Below, piece by piece: positions 6,879 through 12,121 of a stretch of 12,121 bases of DNA. The position numbers and the translations under genes were made by a program. The stretch comes from an uncultured Eubacteriales bacterium (GTDB lineage Bacteria > Bacillota_I > Bacilli_A > RF39 > UBA660). Below the pieces are notes generated by a model that saw nothing but the letters and a program-made list of their open reading frames with translations, was not told the DNA's origin and did not search any database. Positions within the stretch are counted from its first letter, which is position 1. The number at the start of each line of letters is the position of its first letter. Location of the stretch: NCBI GenBank assembly GCA_900321795.1, contig ONXO01000006.1, positions 1 through 12,121 of the forward strand. Direction: 5' to 3'.

Positions 6879-6914
6879 ATGGGTTGGTTAAGAAGATTGT
6901 TCCCTTGGATGTAG
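6879..6914 (+). CDS. 11-residue micro-ORF, MGWLRRLFPWM
   Basis: ATG 6879 to TAG 6912-6914 encodes MGWLRRLFPWM, a cationic, tryptophan-rich, hydrophobic peptide. It has an extended -10 promoter about 38 bases upstream and a ten-base perfect Shine-Dalgarno match 8 bases before the ATG, so translation is likely. It ends 43 bases before the CPBP-like gene, in a different frame, and its stop codon forms part of the 12-base palindrome TAGTTTAAACTA (6912-6923). It contains no run of one regulatory amino acid and is not followed by a clear terminator hairpin, which argues against a classical attenuator leader. It may be a small membrane-active or signal peptide, or a translational leader that feeds ribosomes to the next gene. 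I do not recognise a family. Confidence 0.55.
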   Translation: MGWLRRLFPWM

Positions 6915-6957
6915 TTTAAACTAAAGGGGGTTTTGGACTATTTTAAGGAGTGATTCT

Positions 6958-7635
6958 ATGAAAAAAAACTTAAATACACTTATTAAAGGTGTGTGTGTAT
7001 TTTTACTATACATTCTAGTTCCATATGTACTAGATATGTTTTTGCCAAGCTTGACTAAATCTAATTCTTTTGAATTGTTATATAGATTTATGTTTTTATT
7101 CTTGATGCTTATTATATTTGTATTTCTATATAGAAAGGACTTATTAAATGATTTAAAAGCATTTAAAAAAGATAAGAAAAAAGTATTACTAAATGCACTA
7201 ATGAGCTTTGGTTTAATGCTTATTGGAATAGCTATAATATCATTGATAGTTACATCTATTACTGGCAATACTAATGGAAGTTCTTATGAAAGTTCTAGTG
7301 TAATAGATAGCTTATTTCAAGAAAATAAATTACTTATGATATTTTATGTGTTTATAATTTCTTTATTTACTGAACAAATAGTATTTAGAAAAGTTTTTAA
7401 AGACATAATAAATAATAAAATATTTTTTGTAATTTTTTCAGGAATGATATATGGATTATTTCAAGTAGGTTATAATTTAAGTAGTTCAAGTGATTTACTT
7501 ACATTGTTACCTTATACATACATGGGTATAATTGTATCTTCTTCTTATGCTAAGACAGATAATATTCTTACTCCGTGTTTTGTATATTTACTTTATGACT
7601 TATTTGTTTTATTTGCTTTTACGTTTAATATCTAG
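6958..7635 (+). CDS. CPBP-like polytopic membrane protein, catalytic residues degenerate
   Basis: A 225-residue integral membrane protein with about six hydrophobic segments (residues around 10-30, 40-58, 78-101, 124-137, 154-172, 183-196) and a final one at 205-224. Layout and spacing fit the CPBP (Abi/CAAX protease and bacteriocin-processing) family. TEQIVFRKVF (138-147) occupies the place of the EExxxR motif, with Gln for the second Glu. GMIYGLFQVGYN (162-173) replaces FxxxH, with no His. NILTPCFVYLLYD (202-214) matches the last motif, with Tyr and Asp where His and Asn are expected. The metal-binding histidines are thus missing, so a non-proteolytic role (binding, immunity or scaffolding) is more likely than proteolysis. 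AAGGAG (6945-6950) lies 7 bases before the start. It is co-transcribed with the micro-ORF upstream and the two-anchor protein 11 bases downstream. Confidence 0.6.
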   Translation: MKKNLNTLIKGVCVFLLYILVPYVLDMFLPSLTKSNSFELLYRFMFLFLMLIIFVFLYRKDLLNDLKAFKKDKKKVLLNALMSFGLMLIGIAIISLIVTSITGNTNGSSYESSSVIDSLFQENKLLMIFYVFIISLFTEQIVFRKVFKDIINNKIFFVIFSGMIYGLFQVGYNLSSSSDLLTLLPYTYMGIIVSSSYAKTDNILTPCFVYLLYDLFVLFAFTFNI

Positions 7636-7646
7636 AAAGGATTAAT

Positions 7647-8321
7647 ATGAAAAAAAATGCAAGCATTATAATAATTTCTTTTTTATTAATATTAGTCGCT
7701 TTGTTAATAATTATATTATTAAATAATAATGCAGATGATAGTAATAATCCTAAAGGAATAATTGCTAGTAATGAAACTGTTGTTAACATTACTAAAACTG
7801 AAACAACAGATAGTGTTATTTACGAAGTAATTGACAATCAAAAAGGTTTAACTTATAGCTGGACTTTTGAAAAAAACGATGCAATAAATAAGTCCTTAAA
7901 GGAGAAAATGGAAATAGATGTCAATTTAAATTTAAATGTACTAACTGAACTTAAAGATAGTATTTTAGATGAAAAGGTTACTAATAAAGATAAACTTATT
8001 GTTAGTTTCGAGCATCATGGGAAATTGCCGTCTAAAGCTAAAATTAAGTTAAATGTAAATGGAAAATATAAAAATGGTGAAAAATTATTTTTATATTATT
8101 ATAATGAAGAAGCTGGACAAATAGAGTTTGTAGATGACAATTTGATAGTAAAAAATGGCAAAGTAGAATTCGAGATAGATCATTGCTCTAATTATTTACT
8201 AACGGGTTCAATAGTACAAGATGCAGTAAATAATCCAAAAAATATAAATCTAATAATTATAATAATGGTAGTGGTTATAATAGTTTTAATCGGGGCTACA
8301 TTATTTCAAAATAAGAAGTAA
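7647..8321 (+). CDS. Extracytoplasmic protein with a membrane anchor at each end
   Basis: A 224-residue protein. Residues 7-26 and 200-220 are strongly hydrophobic, the first preceded by MKKN and the last followed by QNKK. The chain between them (about 28-198) should lie outside the membrane. It is hydrophilic and beta-rich: a strand-rich first half, then KLPSKAKIKLNVNGKYKNGEKLFLYYYNEEAGQIEFVDD, and a closing HCSNYLLTG. The YYYN-E-x-G-x-hydrophobic and H-C/F-S-x-Y-hydrophobic ending is a pattern I associate with uncharacterised surface proteins of gut Bacillota; I cannot name the family. There is no LPXTG motif and no lipobox. AAAGGA follows directly after the preceding stop codon, so it is coupled to the CPBP-like gene, and a terminator overlaps its own end. 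Confidence 0.7.
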   Translation: MKKNASIIIISFLLILVALLIIILLNNNADDSNNPKGIIASNETVVNITKTETTDSVIYEVIDNQKGLTYSWTFEKNDAINKSLKEKMEIDVNLNLNVLTELKDSILDEKVTNKDKLIVSFEHHGKLPSKAKIKLNVNGKYKNGEKLFLYYYNEEAGQIEFVDDNLIVKNGKVEFEIDHCSNYLLTGSIVQDAVNNPKNINLIIIIMVVVIIVLIGATLFQNKK

Positions 8322-8339
8322 ATCTTCTTATTTTTTGTT
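8308..8339 (+). terminator. Terminator overlapping the end of the two-anchor protein gene
   Basis: Bases 8308-8318 (AAAATAAGAAG) pair over 11 bp with 8324-8334 (CTTCTTATTTT) around the loop TAAAT, which begins with the TAA stop codon. T-rich sequence follows (8331-8336, G, then more T). The last codons of the gene form the 5' arm. Confidence 0.85.
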
Positions 8340-8358
8340 TTGTAAATTATGTTGTATA

Positions 8359-8386
8359 TTGACAAATAAAATGTAAAAGGTATAAT
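8359..8386 (+). promoter_or_regulatory. Consensus promoter of the acidic-protein/mtaB operon
   Basis: Perfect TTGACA (8359-8364) and TATAAT (8381-8386) hexamers are separated by 16 bases. Transcription should begin near 8393, giving a leader of about 55 bases that is largely occupied by a hairpin. Confidence 0.83.
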
Positions 8387-8391
8387 AAAGT

Positions 8392-8426
8392 TATTTATTT
8401 TAGTTATATGTGTGCTAAAATAAATA
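8392..8426 (+). promoter_or_regulatory. 5'-UTR stem-loop at the predicted transcript start
   Basis: TATTTATTTTAG (8392-8403) pairs with CTAAAATAAATA (8415-8426), 12 bp around an 11-base loop. No T-run follows, so it is not a terminator, and the ribosome binding site (AAAGGTG, 8435-8441) is left outside. A hairpin at the very 5' end can protect mRNA from 5'-dependent decay. As DNA, the dyad could instead be an operator. Confidence 0.55.
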
Positions 8427-8447
8427 TGTAATTTAAAGGTGAAGTAT

Positions 8448-9128
8448 ATGAAAGATGCTATAAATAATTTTATTAAAATTTTAGTTAAAGGTGATTTTCT
8501 TTTAGTTTTATTTATTGTTATGATAATTATAATAATTATTTTTATGGTATATTTGTTAAAACTTATTTTAAGCGGTAAATATAATGATAAAGATGAAACT
8601 GATTTAGCTTTTGAAATAGAAGATTTTGTAGAAAATACTAAAGATTTGCCAGTGTTAAAATCAGAAGAAAAGCCTATGGAAGAAGAAAAAGTTATTAAAG
8701 AAGAAATTCCAAAGATAGTTCAAATGCCTATTATATTTGATGAGAAGAGCAATGAAGAAATTAATGAAAATACTCTTAAAAACGAGATTAATAACTTTGA
8801 AAATGAGCAAGAAGAAGTTGCTATTATAAGTGCTGATGAACTAGATGCTAGGATAAAGAAAATGCAAGTTAGTGGAGAAATGGATGAACACGAAAAAGAA
8901 ATAGAAAGATATGAAGCTGAACAAGAAGATAAAGCTGTCATAAGTTATGATGAACTATTGAAAAGAGCTTCAACTGGTGTTGTTAATTATGAATCTGAAA
9001 AAGATCTAGGGGGAGTTAGAGTATCTAAAGTTGATTTTGATAGAGCTAAAACTGTTACATTTGATAATAGATATACTAAAGAAGAAGCTTTCCTAGAAGC
9101 ATTAAAGGAGTTTAGAAGAGCATTATGA
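8448..9128 (+). CDS. Membrane-anchored acidic protein with repeated EQE-x2-A-x-IS-x-DEL motif
   Basis: A 226-residue protein. ATG 8448 is chosen because AAAGGTG sits 6 bases upstream; an in-frame GTG at 8439 lies inside that site. One transmembrane helix (residues about 17-40) is followed by a long, strongly acidic, probably extended cytoplasmic region rich in Glu and Lys. Two copies of a 16-residue motif occur at 117-132 (FENEQEEVAIISADEL) and 155-170 (YEAEQEDKAVISYDEL), 38 residues apart. The C-terminus has VSKVDFDRAKTVTFDNRYTKEEAFLEALKEFRRAL, which looks like a folded or helical tail. I do not recognise a named family. The stop overlaps the mtaB start (ATGA, 9125-9128), so the two are translationally coupled. 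The overall shape, a single anchor plus a charged tail with short linear motifs, resembles envelope or division scaffold proteins, but that is only analogy. Confidence 0.7.
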   Translation: MKDAINNFIKILVKGDFLLVLFIVMIIIIIIFMVYLLKLILSGKYNDKDETDLAFEIEDFVENTKDLPVLKSEEKPMEEEKVIKEEIPKIVQMPIIFDEKSNEEINENTLKNEINNFENEQEEVAIISADELDARIKKMQVSGEMDEHEKEIERYEAEQEDKAVISYDELLKRASTGVVNYESEKDLGGVRVSKVDFDRAKTVTFDNRYTKEEAFLEALKEFRRAL

Positions 9129-10387
9129 CATTTAATATAAAGACACTTGGATGTAAGGTTAATAGTTATGAAAGTGAATTTATTTATGGCCTTTTTATAG
9201 AAAAAGGTTTTTCTTATTGTGAGGAAAAGGCTGATGTTTATGTAGTTAATACTTGCACAGTAACTAATATGGCTGATAGGAAAAGCAGACAGATAATAAA
9301 TAGTATTAGGAGAGATAACCCTAATAGTATTATAGCAGTATGTGGCTGTTTCTCACAAAACTGTTATAATACAGGCAAGCTTGATTCAATCAATGCTGAT
9401 ATTGTTATTGGAAACAAAGATAAGAGTAAAATAGTTGATTATGTTTTAGAGTATTCGAAAAATAAGGAGAAGATAGAAAGATTTTATGATTTAAAAGGCG
9501 CTTCTTTTGAAAATATGGAAATCACAGGGTCATATGATAGAACAAGAGCTTATGTTAAAATAGAAGATGGTTGCAATAGTTTTTGTTCATATTGTGTTAT
9601 TCCTTTTACTAGAGGTAGTGTTAGAAGTAAAAATCATGAAAGTGTTATTGAAGAAGTTATATCTTTAGTAAATAATGGTTATAAAGAAATCGTTTTAACA
9701 GGAATACATACAGGTAAATATAATGATGGAGAATATGATTTTGCTGATTTAGTAAAAGATTTGGTTAAAGTTAAAGGCTTAAAAAGACTTAGAGTTTCAT
9801 CAATTGAAATTAATGAACTTAATGATAGAGTACTTGAAGTATTTAAAGAAAGTGATGTATTTGTACCTCATTTGCATATACCTCTTCAGTCTGGAAGTGA
9901 TAAAGTACTACAACTAATGAATAGAAGGTATGATAAAGCTTTCTTTGAGGAAAGAATTTCATATATAAGAAGTATAAAAAAAGATTTAAGTATTACTACA
10001 GATGTTATAGTGGGTTTTCCTGGAGAAACTGATGAAATGCATAAAGAAAGTATGGATTTTATTAAAAAGATAGCTTTTACAAAAGTACATGTCTTTCCTT
10101 ATAGTGATAGAGAAGGTACTGTTGCTAGTAAGTTTAAAGAAAAGGTAAATGGTCTTATTAAAAAGGAAAGAGTAAAAGAACTACTTTTAATATCAGAGAA
10201 TCTTGAAAAAGATTTTTATAGTAAATACGTTGGTAAAGAAATGGAAGTATTATTTGAAGAAAATAAAGAAGGTTATAGTATAGGCCATACAGCTAACTTT
10301 ATTAAAGTTAAAACTAAAGAAGAACATAAGTCTAATGAAATGTGTAAAATGTTGTTAAATGAAGAAAATATAGAACTTTCTAATTGA
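9125..10387 (+). CDS. mtaB: tRNA t6A37 methylthiotransferase
   Basis: MtaB is a radical-SAM enzyme that converts N6-threonylcarbamoyladenosine at position 37 of ANN-decoding tRNAs to its 2-methylthio form (ms2t6A), which steadies codon pairing. The 420 residues show the N-terminal methylthiotransferase domain with LGCKVNSYES (Cys10), NTCTVTN (Cys44) and CGCFSQN (Cys75), the three ligands of the auxiliary 4Fe-4S cluster. The radical-SAM motif is C150-x3-C154-x2-C157 (EDGCNSFCSYCVIPFTRG). VVGFPGETDE-like and HIPLQSGSD blocks follow, and a C-terminal TRAM domain spans about 365-420. TLGCKVN rather than TFGCQMN separates MtaB from MiaB. The start overlaps the preceding stop by four bases. No terminator follows; the stop codon lies within the next promoter. 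Confidence 0.95.
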   Translation: MTFNIKTLGCKVNSYESEFIYGLFIEKGFSYCEEKADVYVVNTCTVTNMADRKSRQIINSIRRDNPNSIIAVCGCFSQNCYNTGKLDSINADIVIGNKDKSKIVDYVLEYSKNKEKIERFYDLKGASFENMEITGSYDRTRAYVKIEDGCNSFCSYCVIPFTRGSVRSKNHESVIEEVISLVNNGYKEIVLTGIHTGKYNDGEYDFADLVKDLVKVKGLKRLRVSSIEINELNDRVLEVFKESDVFVPHLHIPLQSGSDKVLQLMNRRYDKAFFEERISYIRSIKKDLSITTDVIVGFPGETDEMHKESMDFIKKIAFTKVHVFPYSDREGTVASKFKEKVNGLIKKERVKELLLISENLEKDFYSKYVGKEMEVLFEENKEGYSIGHTANFIKVKTKEEHKSNEMCKMLLNEENIELSN

Positions 10388-10412
10388 CAAGTTGTAAAAT
10401 AGGCACTATAAT
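10384..10412 (+). promoter_or_regulatory. aspS T-box promoter overlapping the mtaB stop
   Basis: Perfect TTGACA (10384-10389) and TATAAT (10407-10412) have a 17-base spacer. The TGA stop of mtaB (10385-10387) is part of the -35 box. Transcription should start near 10419, just before the T-box leader. Thirteen bases from the -35 (TTGACAAGTTGTA) are identical to those at 2290-2302. Confidence 0.85.
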
Positions 10413-10418
10413 TAAACT

Positions 10419-10621
10419 ATATTATTTGTTTTGAGGAGTAATATAATATGATTTTTCAAAGAGAGTTAACTATTGGTGAGAGGTTAACAAATGAATGTAT
10501 ATGAAGATACAAAACTATAGATAATAAGGGTAATTCCTATATAAATTAGAGATAGATTAAATCTATAAACTAAGGCTGGCACCGTGATATTTCACCCTTA
10601 GGTTATGGGTTTTTATTTTTT
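10419..10621 (+). promoter_or_regulatory. T-box riboswitch controlling aspS (tRNA-Asp sensing)
   Basis: The leader between mtaB and aspS has T-box parts in the right order. GAGGAGTA (10433-10440) is the Stem I GA motif. AGAGAG (10460-10465) comes next, then a GTTAAC/GTTAAC hairpin (10465-10470 with 10483-10488) whose loop holds TTGGTGAGAG. GAAGATACA follows, with GAT (10506-10508) as the likely Asp specifier. Stem III is ATAGAT-TAA-ATCTAT (10552-10566). The T-box is AAGGCTGGCACCGTG (10572-10586). The antiterminator pairs CTAAGG (10570-10575) with CCTTAG (10596-10601) and GTGA (10584-10587) with TCAC (10592-10595). The UGGC bulge (10577-10580) would pair with GCCA, which fits the G discriminator of tRNA-Asp. 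Uncharged tRNA-Asp should therefore allow read-through into aspS. The base before TGG is C, where a paired G is usual. Confidence 0.88.
10594..10621 (+). terminator. Regulated terminator of the aspS T-box
   Basis: ACCC (10594-10597) pairs with GGGT (10607-10610), extended by TA/TA after one T-T mismatch, with a 3-base loop and the tail TTTTTATTTTTT (10610-10621). Its 5' arm uses bases that also form the antiterminator, so the two structures exclude each other. The stem is short, and it is also the only candidate terminator for transcripts arriving from mtaB. Confidence 0.7.
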
Positions 10622-10633
10622 GGAGGAGAAAAA

Positions 10634-12121
10634 ATGAACAACGAATACAGAAATATTTACTGTGGACATGTAAGTGAAGAGCTAAATGGTAAAGAAGTTA
10701 GACTTGCTGGATGGGTAAATAGTATTAGAAAACTAGGTGGTGGTCTTACATTTGTAACACTAAGAGATGAGAAGGGAATAGTTCAGCTTATAACTGAAGA
10801 TTCTACTCTTTTTGAAGGAATAAATAGGGAAAGTACCATTACTGTAAAGGGAGTAGTAAGACTTAGAACTAAAGAAATGATAAACTCTAGTATGAAAACA
10901 GGTAAAATTGAAGTTCTAGTAAGTGAAGTTAAAGTGCTTGGAGAGTGTGAAAACGTTCTTCCGTTTGAAATATCAAGAAGCAGAGAAGAATCTAGTGAAG
11001 ACACTAGACTAAAATATAGATATTTAGATCTTAGAAATCCAAAAGTACATGATAACATAGTATTTAGAAGTAAAGTAGTTGACTATATTAGAACAATAAT
11101 GAAGGGTGAAGACTTTACTGAGATAACAACACCAATAATTACAACAAGCTCACCAGAAGGTGCTAGAGACTTTATAATACCTTCAAGAAGATTTAAAGGC
11201 AAGTTCTATGCTCTTCCTCAGGCTCCTCAGATATATAAACAATTACTAATGGTAAGTGGCTTTAATAAATACTTTCAAATAGCTCCTTGCTTTAGGGATG
11301 AAGATGCCAGAGCAGATAGAACTTTAGAGTTCTATCAATTAGATATGGAAATGAGTTTTGTTACAGAGGAAGATGTATATGCAATCGGGCAAAAAGTATT
11401 TTATGATGTATTTACTCATTTTAGTGATAAAAAAGTTTCGTCAGCACCTTTTAGAAGAATATCATTTAAAGAAGCTATGCTTAAGTATGGAACTGATAAA
11501 CCTGATTTAAGAAATCCATTAGAAATAACTGATCTTACTGACATTTTTAAAAATACAGAATTTACGCCATTTATAGGAAGTACTATAAGAGGTATTAAAG
11601 TAGAAAATATAGAAAAATCTAATTCTTGGTATAAATCATTAGAAGAAACTATGAAAGAATTAGGTGCATCAGGACTTGCATATATCAAAGTAAATGAAGA
11701 TTTAACGTTTAAGTCAAGTTTAGATAAGTTCTTAACTGATGAAGAAAGAAATGCGTTGAAGAATGAATTAAGTCTTAAGGCAGGGGATGTATTATTTATT
11801 ATTTCTGATAAGAAAAAGGCATCTAAATTAGCTGGACTATTAAGAACTAAACTTGGAGAAGAGCTTGGGCTTATAGATAAAGATAAATATGAATTTTGTA
11901 TAATTAATGATTTCCCAATGTATGAATACAATGAAGAAGAAAACAAATGGGATTTCGGACATAATCCGTTTAGTATGCCTAAAGGTGGACTAAAAGCACT
12001 AAATAACCAAAATATAGAAGATATTGTTGCGTATCAATTTGACTTTGTATGTAATGGCTATGAAATGGCAAGTGGAGCAGTTAGAAATCATGATATAAAA
12101 ACTATGGTAAAAGCTTTTGAA
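10634..12121 (+). CDS. aspS: Aspartate-tRNA ligase (3' end outside window)
   Basis: AspRS charges tRNA-Asp with aspartate using ATP. 496 residues are visible before the window edge, which falls on a codon boundary; bacterial AspRS is usually near 590, so about 90 residues including class II motif 3 are missing. The N-terminal OB-fold anticodon-binding domain covers 1-105 (VRLAGWVNSIRKLGGGLTFVTLRD). LKYRYLDLRNP (126-136) leads into motif 1. The aspartate-site block is LPQAPQIYKQLLMVSGF (194-210), and motif 2 is CFRDEDARADRTLEFYQLDMEMSF (219-242, Arg221 contacting ATP). KYGTDKPDLR (284-293) precedes the bacterial-type GAD insertion (about 300-420). YEMASGAVRNH follows in the returning catalytic core. 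GGAGGAG (10622-10628) lies 5 bases before ATG 10634. The APCFRDED/EFYQLDMEMSF wording fits a sub-type distinct from the E. coli form. Expression is set by the T-box upstream. Confidence 0.96.
   Translation, partial: MNNEYRNIYCGHVSEELNGKEVRLAGWVNSIRKLGGGLTFVTLRDEKGIVQLITEDSTLFEGINRESTITVKGVVRLRTKEMINSSMKTGKIEVLVSEVKVLGECENVLPFEISRSREESSEDTRLKYRYLDLRNPKVHDNIVFRSKVVDYIRTIMKGEDFTEITTPIITTSSPEGARDFIIPSRRFKGKFYALPQAPQIYKQLLMVSGFNKYFQIAPCFRDEDARADRTLEFYQLDMEMSFVTEEDVYAIGQKVFYDVFTHFSDKKVSSAPFRRISFKEAMLKYGTDKPDLRNPLEITDLTDIFKNTEFTPFIGSTIRGIKVENIEKSNSWYKSLEETMKELGASGLAYIKVNEDLTFKSSLDKFLTDEERNALKNELSLKAGDVLFIISDKKKASKLAGLLRTKLGEELGLIDKDKYEFCIINDFPMYEYNEEENKWDFGHNPFSMPKGGLKALNNQNIEDIVAYQFDFVCNGYEMASGAVRNHDIKTMVKAFE

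Noticed and set aside
6912..6923. Palindrome TAGTTTAAACTA between the micro-ORF and the CPBP-like gene as a terminator or attenuator
   Set aside because: It is pure AT-type dyad with no loop and is followed by a G-rich stretch, not a T-run. An operator role cannot be excluded but is unsupported.
6933..6953. Six-codon TTG frame (MDYFKE) after the GGGGG run at 6926-6930
   Set aside because: The ribosome-binding-like bases are only about two bases from the TTG and the peptide is tiny, so there is no positive evidence of translation.
10448..10504. Eighteen-codon frame MIFQRELTIGERLTNECI with GAGGAG upstream
   Set aside because: It lies entirely in Stem I of the T-box. The GAGGAGTA is the structural GA motif and AGAGAG/GGTGAGAG are T-box elements, so the frame is most likely fortuitous.
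10783..11058. Minus-strand frames inside aspS (10783-11058 and 11416-11946)
   Set aside because: They are serine/leucine-rich shadows of a strongly conserved plus-strand gene with no ribosome binding sites or recognisable domains.
1..12121. CRISPR arrays, insertion sequences, tRNA or rRNA genes
   Set aside because: I saw no regularly spaced direct repeats, no transposase or terminal inverted repeats, and no tRNA-like or rRNA-like sequences.
1..12121. Mycoplasma-type genetic code (TGA = Trp)
   Set aside because: Conserved genes use TGG for tryptophan and have no internal TGA; mtaB ends in TGA at its normal length.

Overview
The window comes from a low-GC, AT-rich Bacillota genome, most likely an uncultured gut-type lineage near the Erysipelotrichia/RF39 Bacilli. 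The lineage is inferred from gene style, not from a marker phylogeny. Support includes strong AGGAGG-type ribosome binding sites, consensus sigma-A promoters (TTGACA-16/17-TATAAT), short hairpin-plus-T-run terminators and a T-box leader. Long reading frames use TGG for tryptophan and contain no in-frame TGA, so the standard bacterial code applies and not the Mycoplasma code.

Bases 1-2260 hold the end of a cell-surface operon. It contains the 3' part of a very cysteine-, serine- and threonine-rich secreted protein with a thrombospondin-type-1-like segment, then a membrane-anchored protein with tandem InlB-type repeats, closed by a strong terminator. Bases 2290-3550 are a self-contained single-gene unit with a perfect consensus promoter and its own terminator. 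It encodes a 395-residue protein that looks like the PBECR4 phage-type nuclease family plus a coiled-coil tail.

Bases 3533-6792 carry housekeeping genes: frr (ribosome recycling factor), uvrC (nucleotide excision repair) and a reduced RnfC-like protein without iron-sulfur motifs that may be translated from a leaderless mRNA. Bases 6830-8340 form a compact unit of three reading frames. They are an 11-residue micro-ORF (MGWLRRLFPWM) behind an exceptionally strong ribosome binding site, a CPBP-like membrane protein that has lost canonical catalytic residues, and an extracytoplasmic protein with a membrane segment at each end. This is the best candidate here for an undescribed system, although its function is unknown.

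Bases 8359-10387 are a second two-gene operon. A membrane-anchored acidic protein with a repeated EQE-x-x-A-x-IS-x-DEL motif overlaps by four bases with mtaB (tRNA t6A37 methylthiotransferase). Bases 10384-12121 hold a promoter whose -35 box overlaps the mtaB stop codon, an aspartate-type T-box riboswitch (likely specifier GAT, UGGC acceptor-binding bulge) and aspS, which runs off the end of the window. Three translation or tRNA functions (frr, mtaB, aspS) and one repair gene thus alternate with poorly known envelope proteins. All genes are on the + strand.
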